Part shown: piece after piece, positions 44,982 through 56,149 of the stretch | Layout of the letters: each line of letters begins with the position of its first letter | Numbering within the stretch: the stretch's first letter is position 1 | Assembly (NCBI GenBank): GCA_951230915.1 | Contig: OX579638.1 | Location: forward strand, 824,696-888,695 | Direction of reading: 5' to 3' | Source of the DNA: Antitrichia curtipendula | Lineage: Eukaryota > Streptophyta > Bryopsida > Hypnales > Leucodontaceae | Length of the DNA stretch: 64,000 nucleotides | Notes under the pieces: model-generated | Seen by the model: only the letters and a program-made list of their open reading frames with translations | The model's database searches: none | Told to the model about the DNA's origin: nothing | Translations under genes and position numbers: made by a program

Positions 44982-47900
44982 ATGACAACGGAAGGTACGA
45001 GCAAGGGTACTGTAGCGATGACTTCAAGAGGTGGCAAGAGCGCGAAGACAAAATCAAAGGGGACTGCCCACGAGCTTCACTGGGACATTTCAGATGATCC
45101 AAATATCAAAGCGGAGAGCGAATGGGAGAAGGAGGAAGAAACTTATTGGACCTCCAAAATCTGCAAAAGATATGTGAAAATGTATCACATCGACAAGTTG
45201 TGGCCTCGTGAGTTCCACATTATTCACACACGAGGGTTCTGTTGCAGGCCATCGAATTGCAAGGATGGACATTTTGTCCATCGATCACTTGAGGTTTGGC
45301 GGGCCCTCTTCGGGGACAAATCAATGAGTAAGGGTCTCATAAACTACAGCATGGCCTCTATGGTGTATGCTGAGCTCATATTGGCTCGGAAGGTGGACTA
45401 GAGCACATATCCAACGACAACTACGGCTCCGCTTTTGCTTAGAATAGGGCAAAAAGATATTCCGGATTTGTATGATCCAAAGGCAAGTCCAAGTGAGGCA
45501 CCAAAATCACAGAAGTGACAAAAACATACTTTAATGCAGGTTAAAAAAGAGATCATGGAAGGGGAAAATATTGGAGTACATTTGGATTCTACGGAGATTC
45601 CAACTACAATGTCAAATGCCACGGTGGAAGGTGTTGACGGAGAGGTGTTTTCAACTCCTCGGGCGGATTGGATATGCACACGCAATTTTACATCCGTGGA
45701 TGAACAAAGTGGTGCTTCAAGCATGTGGCCCGTGAAGGAGGAACCGGTGGCCCCGTCTGCACCACAAAAACATCGGGAAGAGGTTCGTCCCGAACAAATG
45801 GCAAGGGCCATTGCATCAATTGATAATATCATAGCGAGCGATGCTACGAATTTTATGACACAAGTACCTTGCAATCAAGACTTGCCAACCACACCGAGCC
45901 CCGTATTGAGTCCCGTATTGGGCCCCGTATCGAGCCCCGTACTGGACACCCTATTGGGCCCCGTATCGAGCCCTGTATTGGGCCCCGTATCGAGCCCCAT
46001 ATTGGGCCCCGTATCAAGCCCCATGTTGGGCCCCGTATCGAGCCCAAGAGTTGAAGGGCAGATGTTGCCAAAAAATGGAAAACAACTCGATGGCATGGCG
46101 CAAAATGTGTCCTTTGATGACAACCCATTGGATAAGAGCTATCCGCATTTGTCAACTCAAAATACGGCACAACTGGAGGATCTTTGTCATTTGCCAATGG
46201 CGAGGGAATTGGAAAGCTTGTTGGAAGCTTCTTATTTGTTTAGGGCACATCAACAAGACATCTCTCTTCAACCAAAGCAAGTAATCGAGACAAATGAGGC
46301 CGATCCTAGTAACCCCGCAAACAAGGTGGGCTTAACTGAAACCGCAAACGAGGCCGGACCAAGTAATCCCTTCGCCGAATACAGTGATCAATGGCCCAAT
46401 TTTGTGATCACCTCCAAAAGATTGTCGATTACAACTCAATTTGTAGCTAGCATTGCCCCCAAACTTATGGAAGTTGCTCAGATATTCACCAAATCCGGGC
46501 CCGAGTTGGTGGAAGGTGCCTTGTCGTTTTGGAATTTCGTCACGTCTATGAAACCATTATTGGAGGAGCAGGTCGAAAATAATCGCAAGCTGCTCATCTT
46601 CGCTGAAGAGAATGAGAAATACAAGGCCTTGAAGATAGAGCACGAGAAATTGAAAGAAGACTATAAGCAAATGAAGGATGCATTCAAAAGAGTGTGCGCT
46701 AATTATGAAAGATTTGCGAACGCACAGGATTCCCAATATGACACTCTAGTTGCTCAAAGGGAATTGATCAAGAAATTGGAGTATGAAATTGTAGCGCTCA
46801 AGCAAAAGAATTTGAAGGATGGAGAATATGTTCTTCCAAAGACCGGCGGAGCCGTGCGTATAGAAGCGGTTGAGGAAAACAACCAAAAGAAAGTAATATC
46901 CGAAACCGCCATGGATAATCCTCCTCCCACATTCCAAGACGCGTCCATGCAAACGGAAGGCCACGAGTTTGAAGAGGTGAAGCATGAACTAGAGTCGGTA
47001 ACTCAACAAAACGTCTATTTGGAGGCACAATATCAGAAAATGATGCAAGTAATGGAGCTAGATAAATGCTTGCCAAAGAGCAGTTCCGACACTCGTTGGT
47101 TGACGTGGATTCAAAAACTACAAGACAAACCGTCTGTAGTAACCCGAGCAATGAAGGGGCTTCTCAAATTAGCCATGAAGTCGAAGGAGCAATGCGATGC
47201 CATTTCCTCTGACCTCTTATCTATTAGAAGGATGTTTGAGGTACATCATTGGGGTTCAATTGACATCACATATTGGGGGAACATGTCGGCAATGTTTGAG
47301 CGATTGAATGACGTGCAGCAGATTGCGTCAAAGTCCATGAATTGGACCTTGGAAGTAGAAGAAGGTTGGGTCCCTTACAACACGCATTCAGCGCACATCA
47401 AAGAGGCGGACAAGATAGTAGTGCATGGTGAAAGTTCAAATACGGAACTATTGGAGGATAAATGCAGCCTTTTTCTAAATCATTTTGGTCCCGAGGGCGC
47501 CTTAATCATGGGCCAATGTCGCCACACTTACCATATCACGTGTATGGTGAAATCATCCCTTGTTCGTTCGGTTTGTCCCGAGTGTCGTTCTCCTTTGAGC
47601 CCTAGGTTTTACGAAATGGTTGGGCTCAAGGAGAGCATGCCCCCTAGCCACGAACACAATCGATGGACCCTTCCACTTGACCAAAAGCCATTTCTATTCC
47701 AAAATTACATTCATTGGGGGCGACTTCTAATTTGGAATGCGGAAAAACTCATGCATGATGTTTGTGAGAACTACAATGACGAATTGGATGACTTTGACTG
47801 GATGACGCGCAATAGAGAGGTGGAGTTGCGGGCCAGGGGTATTGAAGACTTGGAGGCTCGAGAATTGTTTTGAAGTAGCATGGGGGGACACTGGAGCATC

Positions 47901-48311
47901 TCACATCAAAAGTTCTTCCGATTTCCTGAAAAGGAAGTGCGGAAAGGAGAAGATGGCGTCTGGATAGAAGTGCAACCATCCCAAGAGTTCAATGAGCGGT
48001 ACGGAGCATACAATCACAGCTTAATAGGGAGGGCCCTCTTCTTATCAAAATTGGAAGAAGCTGCGCAAGTTCGTGCTGCTTTTAATGTAGATGGGCTATC
48101 AAGCACAGAACATGCACTTGTGGAGGTGACAAGTGCATTTGATAAGAGAATCACCGACATTATAACGACGTGGAGGACTTTTCTACATGGCACAGGGCAA
48201 GCGATCTTGTTGACCCCTCGAGATGATGACAAAGCGGTAAAACGGGCGGACGGTCCGACCGCCCATCGGACCATGGCAGTGCATGTTTTTTTCTCATTTA
48301 GTGTAGCATAG
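44982..48311 (+). pseudogene. Gene E: large WCHI, proline-repeat, coiled-coil, degenerate-RING protein, three in-frame stops
   Basis: One frame of 1,110 codons from ATG 44982 (MTTEGTSKG) to 48311, with TAG at 45399-45401, TGA at 45516-45518 and TGA at 47871-47873. The first stop replaces the Trp of the invariant VDW motif (VD*STY versus VDWSTV in gene A), so TGG became TAG. The WCHI domain reads YVKMYHIDKLW, FVHRSLEVW, YAELILARKVD. A Ser-Pro-Val-Leu-Gly-Pro-type repeat (45897-46045), a long coiled coil and a RING-like region (DKCSLF, CRHTYHITC, CPEC) follow; the second zinc Cys of the RING is Phe. The segment after the last stop (MGGHWSISHQKF) lines up with gene A (LGGYFNKTSGTF), showing that it belongs to the same protein. 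Function unknown. Confidence 0.75.
45897..46045 (+). repeat. In-frame 18-bp minisatellite in gene E
   Basis: GGCCCCGTATCGAGCCCC and close variants repeat about eight times, encoding a Ser-Pro-(V/I/M)-Leu-Gly-Pro-Val-Ser ladder. Confidence 0.9.
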
Positions 48312-48785
48312 GATTCCTGAAATGGCCAGGTCATCTCCAAAGAGTGTGCCTTCATGACAACAAGCATCCAATGTGAATACTTCAAAGACATTGAACTCCT
48401 CATGGCACCGACATCAAACTTCATTCTTCAATGTGCACATCATATTTTTAGGTGCAATCTTGAAATTAAACATCTCAATGATATTTTGAAATGACCATCT
48501 TGAAAGATCAAAATGAAATGCTACCTATAGTTCTAAATTTTTTTTCTAAATTTTTGATGATAGATCGTAGATTTAATTATATTCAAAAATTTATTTGGAT
48601 TTTAATCATATATTACTATATACTGTAAGACATCTCAATTTTAAAATAATTGTTTTTATAAAGAAATTTGTCGAAGTAAGCGAAACCCGACTTAATGTCA
48701 TGAAACTAAAAACAATTGCTATGTACTTATATAATACTATTGCATCAAAGTCAAGATCTTCTAAGATATTTGTATACAAAGTTCT
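48312..48785. other. 3' flank of gene E, noncoding
   Basis: AT-rich, with no supported ORF. Confidence 0.5.
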
Positions 48786-48787
48786 AA

Positions 48788-48817
48788 TATAGGATTTAGG
48801 ATTTAGGGTTTAGGGTT
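48788..48817. repeat. Interstitial telomere-type repeat
   Basis: ATTTAGGATTTAGGGTTTAGGGTTC: two perfect TTTAGGG units and two variants. Confidence 0.75.
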
Positions 48818-49289
48818 CATGTCATTCATATAAATGTTGTCCAAATTAGAAGTGTATTTTGAAAATGGATGTGTGATAATATTTTGATGTAATATTAAAA
48901 AATCATTTTGGTCATGATAGTATAGATTGATACCTAATTAGTAATTACCTACTTATAACAAATTGCCCCATTCAATGTCAAATAATGTTGTCAAAAATCA
49001 TTTCGAGTTATATAACTTATATGTTGCGGACTTGCGGTCTTGCGGAGTGCGGATCATGAAGTTAGAAAAAGCATATAGAGTTGTCTTATGTCTCTAGAAT
49101 TCAAAGTTCGCTATTCAAAATTGATATCAAAGAATATTAATTGTCTATTAGAATATTTTTTTCATTGGGATTAACAATTCTTCAATTCTTCCAAAAGTTA
49201 TTAGCGTATTATTTTTCATTTAATAGTGCATCAATTTCTACTTCACAAATTTTAAAAAATGAATTTATAGTTCTTTTGAGTTTAACCTC

Positions 49290-49700
49290 TAATTCTCTAA
49301 AGTCCCATTGTCCCATCGCCCATCGGGGGACAAAATGGATGTCAGATTTTTAGGCAGGCTCCCATGGCCTCAATATTTTTGTAATTTTCTGAGTTTTTTT
49401 GGTATCTTTTAGAATAAATAACTTGAAGTATTCATTTTTTAATTGAATTCTAAGAGTTAAAATCAAAAAAAAATTTCATGAGGTCTAGATTCCTTGCTAG
49501 AATAATCTCAGAGTGGAAATTAGTATATTTCAATTCTATCTTAATATCATAGAGCTATTAATGATTTAATTTTTCCTTTCATCTTGAATCTACTTCTACC
49601 TAACAATTTTTTAATGAGTGAAAACTAAGTGTTTCTTTTTCAAAATCTTTTTTTTAGATTCTCAACTCAATTGTTTATCATATAAAATTAGACATTCACC
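49290..49700 (+). repeat. Dispersed AT-rich repeat, plus orientation, partial
   Basis: CTAAAGTCCCATTGTCCC (about 49298) and CCTTGCTAGAATAATCTCAG (about 49491) match the copy after gene A. Confidence 0.55.
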
Positions 49701-50277
49701 ATCATTAGAGTAGCCTTTTTTAGTTAAAAAGGTTCATTGCAAAAAAATGTAGTTAAGCAAGGTGCCAAGGTGCCTAAAAAGTAGGGGTTAAACATTTCAC
49801 ATTTAATCATTTATTCATAACTCAATTGCCTAAATTTTGGCTAAAATGCACAAGGTGAAAGACGTACGTGAATATTCCTCAAAGGGTTGAATGACCAAAC
49901 ATCCCAATTTAGAAAAGCTAGAGAAGTAAACATTAAATTTTTAAATTCCATGCACAATTGCACATTGGTGAATTCTTTGAGGTATAAATTCATTCAACTA
50001 ATGTGGGACAATGGTGTTGATAAAGTTACATAAAAAGTCTATTGTTGAGTTTGTTTAACAAAATATATTCACATAAGAAATTAAAAAATTGACTTCAAAG
50101 CTTTATTTGCAAATTTGTGCGTGCTATGAATTCAAGAAACACCTAAACCCAATCAAGAATCCTCAAGTTAAGTTCTTAATTGAAGATGGTCCATATATTT
50201 CTTGAGGAACTTAATTTGCATTTGTTTTCATATTTTTAATTAGTTATGATTTTTTACATTTGTAACTTTAGAGTACA

Positions 50278-50350
50278 ATTTAGGATTTAGGTTTTAGGGT
50301 ATAGGGTTTAGGGTATAGAATTTAGGGTATAGGGTTTAGGATGTAGGACT
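50278..50350. repeat. Degenerate telomere-type repeat
   Basis: TTTAGGG and GTATAGGG/GTTTAGGG variants repeat about nine times. Confidence 0.75.
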
Positions 50351-50504
50351 TAGTGTATAAAATTGAAGATCTTTGCATTAAAAAAACGCAGGAGTTCTAT
50401 TTAATGATTCAAGTTCTTTAAGTAAGAAAGTGAATCTCGATGAGATTTTTGTCATTCCCATCCTTGTCATTATTTGCTGGTCGAGGTCGTTTTAGGAGTC
50501 AGAT

Positions 50505-50765
50505 GATGCAGCCGTCCGCCTGGTCGGACGACCTCGAAAAATCTCTCAATTTGATCTCCACTTGAGAGGGGCTGTCCGATCAGGCGAATTGCCCAGGTCG
50601 GACGGGAGCCGTCCGATACATCGGGGCCGTCCGATGAGTCGGACGGGTGGCGTCCGCCTGATTGGACGGTCCTGACGAGGCGAACAATGATCCGTCCGCC
50701 TCGTCGGGTCTGTTCGATCAGGCGGACGGTCGAGGCGTCCGCCTTGCATAAAAGAGTCGGACGGC
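50505..50765. promoter_or_regulatory. CGTCCG/CGGACG array upstream of K2
   Basis: CCGTCCGCC, GGTCGGACG, CCGTCCGAT and GGCGGACGG recur about fifteen times in both orientations, forming many small dyads. A TATA-like CATAAAAG lies at 50747 inside the last units. The same hexamer forms the array behind gene F at 55420-55706. Confidence 0.75.
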
Positions 50766-50992
50766 TCGTCCACTCCTCACTTTTATCTTCCCCCTTGTGT
50801 CATGCAAGAGAGAGCGGAGAGCTTGGTGGTTTATCCTCCATTGGCTCCTTTCTAAGGGAAGATAAGAGTGTGATTTCTAGGGGATACTTGTTGCTTTTCT
50901 TTTCTACATTTCGCGTATGATCATTTGGCAAATCATATATTGCCTTGTGGATTAGAAATTGCAAGTGCACTTCTAAACGTGATTTCATCACG

Positions 50993-52477
50993 ATGCCAAG
51001 ATCAAAGAAGGCTGCGAAGGACAAACGAGTGAAGTCGGACAGTGAGGCGAGTATAGACGCTCCTTCTCTCGCTTGCAAAGCATTTCTCATTGAGTGCATT
51101 GTCAAATTTTATGAGTCGGAAACCACTGCGTCATTGTATACCAAATATGCGAGGTATGAAGACGAGTGCCCAGCTAAATTCAAGGGAGATATGGCACAAA
51201 AGTTCACGGATGCTTTAAACGTACCCTACTGGATTCATGAAATGGAGAGTAAGGGCTTTCAACAATTTTTGAAGAACAAGGTCCATGATGCATTGTGGAA
51301 TGCAAAGGTGATCTTAGAGAAGTACGGGAAGCAACACCGCGTAGGTGATGGCGCTTTTGAACAGGTCATTTTGAGGGCAGACTTGTTTGTTCGCCAGTGC
51401 GCCCCTTTTGCAAAGAATCGAAATAGGCGAGGTTCAATGGGTTGGTGGAATAGTGATGAGGGAGTTGTGGAGTTGCAACGTGGGCGACGACATCTCTTAG
51501 CGCTTCCGGAAACAGCAAGGGTGATTCCACAAGATGATCAAATCCTGAGGGGTGGATACGCAACAATTCGGAGGGTCCGAATTGAAGGATGTCGTGAAAT
51601 ACCCACATTTTGGGAGTTCGCAGCGAAGGTATCTCATCAACAACGCATACGACCTCCGCTCGCAAGGTTGGAACACCAAAACGAGTCAATGGCAGTGAGA
51701 ATTCCACATGATGGAGTTATCCGGTTTTCTGCTATTCATGCAATGCAGAACGAAAGTTACTCGTATTGGTGGAATGGCGGAACATTGAGGCAAATGTTAA
51801 AATTGGATAAGGAATATCCCGATAACATTGGCATTCGGTTGGCTTATTCTCAACCGACCCCGGAAGAGGTGACCAAAGCTTTTTTTCTTGGTCGTTGGAG
51901 GAAGAAGCGCACGGAGCTTGCATGGGCATTGGTGCACTTCATGAATGTAGTGCACAGCGCTGGACATTTGCACAATGATCTTTCACTGGACAACATTATG
52001 TTTCACTTTCCCAATGATGAGTCACGTGTTTACATTGGAGTTTGCAATTGGGACATGATTACTTTACGTAATGGACCAATGAAGTCCTTGTACACGTTCA
52101 CCTCTCAGAGTGAGCGGACTGAGACCTTGAAAAAGAGGTGGTGGGTGGACCCTTCTATTGCATACTTGCATCGAAGAGATGCGGATGTGTCAATGATACC
52201 GGATTTATCACGTAAATCGGAGGAATCTGCGGTTGGTCGAATAGCTCAAGCCATCAACAATGGTTGCATGTCGACGGACTACATGAGCTTACATCGGGAA
52301 AATGAAGGACATACAAGATTTAGCCATGAGGATTTGGCAAGGATTTTTCACCTTTACTTGGAGCGCCTTTGTGAGTCGGTGATTGATTCTCGCGATAGCT
52401 TGTTTGAAATCATCCATCGATTTATCAATAATTACAACTGGCCTATTCCGGATGAACACTTCCGCCACTCATATTAG
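50993..52477 (+). CDS. K2: kinase-fold protein lacking the DFG motif (probable pseudokinase), intact ORF
   Basis: Uninterrupted 494-residue ORF from ATG 50993 (MPRSKKAAKDKR), the first ATG after the CGTCCG array. It aligns along its length with K1: glycine loop GGYATIRRVRIEG (about 187), lysine of FAAKV (212), the family motif YWWNGGT, ELAWALVHFMN and a catalytic loop HNDLSLDN (327-334) with Asp and Asn kept. The DFG position reads NWD (352-354), losing the metal-binding Asp in its normal place, so catalysis is doubtful and a scaffold or regulatory role is more likely. The basic N-terminus could be a nuclear signal. It faces WCHI gene F. Unlike K1 it has no in-frame stop, which suggests recent activity or selection on the ORF. 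Confidence 0.8.
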   Translation: MPRSKKAAKDKRVKSDSEASIDAPSLACKAFLIECIVKFYESETTASLYTKYARYEDECPAKFKGDMAQKFTDALNVPYWIHEMESKGFQQFLKNKVHDALWNAKVILEKYGKQHRVGDGAFEQVILRADLFVRQCAPFAKNRNRRGSMGWWNSDEGVVELQRGRRHLLALPETARVIPQDDQILRGGYATIRRVRIEGCREIPTFWEFAAKVSHQQRIRPPLARLEHQNESMAVRIPHDGVIRFSAIHAMQNESYSYWWNGGTLRQMLKLDKEYPDNIGIRLAYSQPTPEEVTKAFFLGRWRKKRTELAWALVHFMNVVHSAGHLHNDLSLDNIMFHFPNDESRVYIGVCNWDMITLRNGPMKSLYTFTSQSERTETLKKRWWVDPSIAYLHRRDADVSMIPDLSRKSEESAVGRIAQAINNGCMSTDYMSLHRENEGHTRFSHEDLARIFHLYLERLCESVIDSRDSLFEIIHRFINNYNWPIPDEHFRHSY

Positions 52478-52800
52478 TGTCTTTGGTGTTAGTGGACGAC
52501 ATAGAAGTGATAGAACTATAAAAGTATTAGGTAAATGTAGAGGCGAGTACATAAATTTGCGTGATTGTGTGCAAGGATTTTCTAGTATATATATGCACCA
52601 TCAATGTATGCCAATATATGTGCACCCTTATAATTCATATAAAGTTTTGAAATGTTTGTGTGTTTTGAAACTTCCAATGTCCAATGTCTACCATCTATTT
52701 ATGCATTCATCATATGTTTTGCTTGAAATCCTTGAATGAGAAGTGCAATGCAACAATTATTGTTGATGGATGTTAGCTTGGTCTGGTTGGGTTCAAAATT
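52478..52800. other. 3' flank of K2, noncoding
   Basis: No supported ORF. Confidence 0.5.
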
Positions 52801-53770
52801 GTATAATCAATGTTGAACACAAATAACCCCTAAAAGACCAAAGTGATTTTTTTGGCAACATAGCGATTTTGGGCAGCTCACTACAAATGAAATTTATATT
52901 TTTTTTCTTTGAAATTTTCATACAACACGTGCCCGAGGAGTAGCTTTAAGGCCCAACAATTTTCATACATTTAGACTACATGGTTAAAAAGTTATTGCAT
53001 GATATGTCATTTTCAGTCCTTGGCGGGCAGTACGGGCAGCGAAAAAAACTTCTTCCTAAATCACTTTTTAAGAAAATAAAAATTTGAAATTGGTTCTTTA
53101 GATTTATATGTACATGAGAAGCTTTGAATCATTCCATTTAGATCTATGAGTCAAAAGTTATGAGGATTCTTAGTGTAAGGGTAGTTATGGAATTTCAACT
53201 CTAAAATAAACTTTGAAGACTTGAAGTCTTTTATTTAACTCAATTTTCAATATTTTTGAAAAAAAATAAAAACATTGGGTGTAGATTGTTTATTACAACA
53301 TTACAACCGTTGGATTGGCATTTTTCAATTCCATAAATAAATTCTTCACAATTTAGTGTTTTGAATCATTCTCTACCTCTTCCTACTTACTATTTTTTTC
53401 CTATATGTTGTACAATTCCAAATGATCTGAAAATTTTCAAGCATGTAGCCAACTTGCCTTCAAGAACAAATCCAAAGAGTAACCACCATTTTGGACATTT
53501 TTTCATATGAATGTGACCTTGTGAAGGGCAGCTGCCCGTTTTTTCGCAGGGACAAAAAAAGGATTTTTGTCAATTCAAACACTATTATCTTGCAATCCAC
53601 ATGGTGGAAAATTCTGAAATTTTTTCCACATCTTCTTAAACAAGTTTACTACAAGATCCTATGGTTACATGTGTCCAAGAATGGTTTTTTTCTAAAATTT
53701 GACACTAATATTAGAAATGGCAGTTTTGGAATGTTTTTGGTGAAAACATAGTCAAAAACATTTAGGGGAT
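52800..53770 (+). repeat. Dispersed AT-rich repeat, plus orientation, diverged
   Basis: Weak matches to the landmarks GTGCCCGAGGAG (about 52929), CAACCGTTGGATT (about 53304) and CAAGATCCTATGGTTA (about 53652), in the same order as after gene A. Confidence 0.45.
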
Positions 53771-54050
53771 AATGATAATAGAATTTCATCGTACCCAAAT
53801 ATTTTTTATATTGAAAAGCAATACAGTTGATACTTAAACGATACCGCTATGATGATACCAAGTACCAACCTCCAAATACATTTTAATACAATATATTTAC
53901 ATCAAAATATTTTAGTACGTAAAATCGTAAATGCTATTCGCCGGGATGCCGATATTTTTGTACTATGATTGCCACACTCCATAATCCAATAACAAAAGAT
54001 TCCAAGGCCCACTCGATTGTGAGACAACGACTAAAATAGCTCTACCTACT

Positions 54051-55130
54051 TTACTCGGAATCTGAATGGATGTCATCTCTACGTTTTGGTGGTGTGGAAC
54101 CGGATCCATAAGTGCCAAGATATGGTCCTCCGCCCCAAGTGCATCCATAGTCGCTTGGCGTAGCTCCTTGATTGGGATTTCCATAGTAAGGACCTCCAAA
54201 AGTTGGAGGAGGAACTACATCACGGTGCTGAGACCTTCCTTGCCTTGGTTCGACATGACGAGAGCCTGTGTGACGCTCCTATGAACCACCCGTAGTAGAT
54301 CCGGACAAGTATTGGGAGCCTCCTTGGCTAGATCCAAAATCATGTGTGGTTCCATGGCTTCTTTCTGGGTTGTAATAAGTACCTCGGGGGTCGTTAGCGT
54401 AGTGTAAGACCCTTTGACCATCTTGTGAACCAGATGCAGTACGATCATGTTGGTAGGACCTATCATGCCCGTGTTGTTGACCCCGATCCTCCATGCTTCT
54501 ACGCATAGCTTCTTGCATTTGTTGATTGAACTCGATGTCTTCCCGAGCTTCTTGACGCTCATGTCCCACTGTAAATGTTACGGGTGCTGGATTGTCTTCT
54601 ACATCATCGTCGTCCGACCATTCATCCTCAGCATCCGGCAATACAACCGGCGGAAATCCAAACTGCCCTCGATTGGACCACATTTGCATACAATTGCTCG
54701 ATTGAGTCCAACTCGTATAAATAAGAACGTTAGTGCGCTTCATATTGTCAACATTTTTCCCGTAAATTGTGCGCCAGTCTACATCTTTGTGGAGTACAAT
54801 CTCTGCCCAAACCATGGCCATGTTGGAATAATTCATAACATTTGGTTTGGAGTTAGGCAGCTCAGCGCACCGCGTTACTTCCTCGTATCGGTGCACAAAG
54901 TGTTGGCTCTCGCATGTGGAAATTTGTCCTTCCCAGCGTCGAACTTGTTTGTCTGCTCTTTCTTATGACCACATTTTGGAGAGGTGCGTTCGCATTGTGC
55001 AGTCCCAAACCTTCTTGGACTCTTCTTCCCATCCAGGTTCAGCTACACACATTGGATTTGCCCAATCTCCCCAGTTCATGTCCTGGGATTTGCCTTTGTT
55101 ACTGGACCTTGAACTACTATTGCGAGGCAT
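54051..55130 (-). pseudogene. Gene F: divergent WCHI-domain protein with two in-frame stops
   Basis: One frame from the ATG at 55130 (MPRNSSSRSS) to TAA at 54051-54053 (360 codons), with TAA at 54963-54965 and TAG at 54279-54281. The WCHI domain is divergent but recognisable around the first stop: WDCTMRTHLSKMW, stop, ERADKQVRRW, QHFVHRYEEV, MAMVWAEIVLHKDVDWRTI. The rest is low-complexity: an acidic patch (DEWSDDDDVEDN), Gln/Arg/Ser/Gly-rich sequence with many Tyr, then GGPYYGNPNQG and PPKRRDDIHSDSE at the end. There is no RING and little coiled coil. It is convergent with kinase-like K2. Function unknown; the tail resembles disordered RNA- or DNA-binding tails only in composition. Confidence 0.65.
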
Positions 55131-55404
55131 GATAACCTTGATTAAAATGAAACGATTTGATGACAAAGTTCACATGAATCTTTAGAACAACTGAACAAAA
55201 TGTTTGACACTTGCCAATGAAACGAGGTGAAGTTGTTAACAAGGCCTTCAAAACCAAGTAATCACCAAAATAAATTGGTGCAATTCAGTATCCGAGCACA
55301 ATCATTCACGCACCAAAATGAAAGGGGCGCGCAGAGCCATTGAGAGGCACTGGATCACCCACTCCGCAAGGGAAACGATTGTGAGGAATGAGCCGTCCAC
55401 CGCG

Positions 55405-55706
55405 CTATATATGGCGTCCGAAGGCGGATCAGGCAATGCGAACGCGTAAGTGCGAATCGGACGGCCCAGAATTGGATGAGCAGATCTCGCGGACGTCTTG
55501 TCCGCACATGCCCGTCCGCGCGATCCCGTCCGCGCGATCTCGTCCGCTGGATCGCGTCCGTCCACCGTCCGCCCTGTCCGTCCGCGACCCTCCCGATCGC
55601 GCGGACGATCCGACCGATCGGACGGCCCGTCCAGGGATGTCTAAAGATGTCTGGGGGTCAGCGTCCACGTCCGCCGGACGTGGACGCGGACGTCCGGACG
55701 TCCTGT
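55405..55706. promoter_or_regulatory. CGTCCG array and TATA box upstream of gene F
   Basis: On the minus strand TATATAT lies at 55406-55412, preceded by some twenty GTCCGCG, CGTCCG and CGGACG words up to 55706, next to the terminal CAACCCTG. Confidence 0.7.
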
Positions 55707-55714
55707 CAACCCTG
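55707..55714. repeat. hAT-like terminus (CAACCCTG) at the junction with hAT copy 2
   Basis: Identical to the right terminus at 61655-61662. Sequence to its right is homologous to 21347 onward; sequence to its left is the CGTCCG array. It therefore marks either the end of another element or a duplicated target. Confidence 0.55.
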
Positions 55715-56149
55715 CTCATAAGTGATGTTGTTATGTTTTGTTTTGCCCTTACACGTGGAGCATGTGTCTTTCTTTTTAGAATTTGAAATTACTATGCATT
55801 TTTTAGGAAATAATGAAGAAATTCCATATGTCATACAGAATATACTCAAAATATCTTACATTTTCACCATAGAATTATATTATGATTAATAACATCATTA
55901 TGTACACCGAAGTTGACGTGCCATGCTAAAATGGGAGACATAACAAACCATACTTATAGGCCCAAAGTTCATATTGCTATAAAATAGTAAAAATTAGCAT
56001 TATTTCAAATATTCCAATTGGAATAAAAAATGTATGTAACAAGCGTGCCAAGCATTAGGTAGACTCAAGATCAAGAAATGCCATTTGAATTCATGAAATT
56101 CACAGCAGTAAAAAACTACAAGAAATGCCCAAAAATCACTTTAAGGGTG

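Larger units (their letters stand above)
50500..55714. mobile_element. Probable second cargo element with K2 and F (right terminus only)
   Basis: Two convergent genes, kinase-like K2 (+) and WCHI gene F (-), lie between CGTCCG-type arrays. The right array ends in GTCAACCCTG at 55714, whose complement CAGGGTTGAC is a hAT-like terminus. I could not find the matching left terminus or an 8-bp CTCATAAG duplication, so the left border is arbitrary (start of the array). Confidence 0.4.

Noticed and set aside
45869..46197. ORFs on both strands over the gene E minisatellite
   Set aside because: Shadow frames of an 18-bp repeat that stays open in several frames.
50546..50773. Arg/Pro-rich ORF in the CGTCCG array
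   Set aside because: A translation of the GC-rich motif array; the same holds for ORFs at 5132-5479, 17497-17805, 26808-27095 and 55302-55786.
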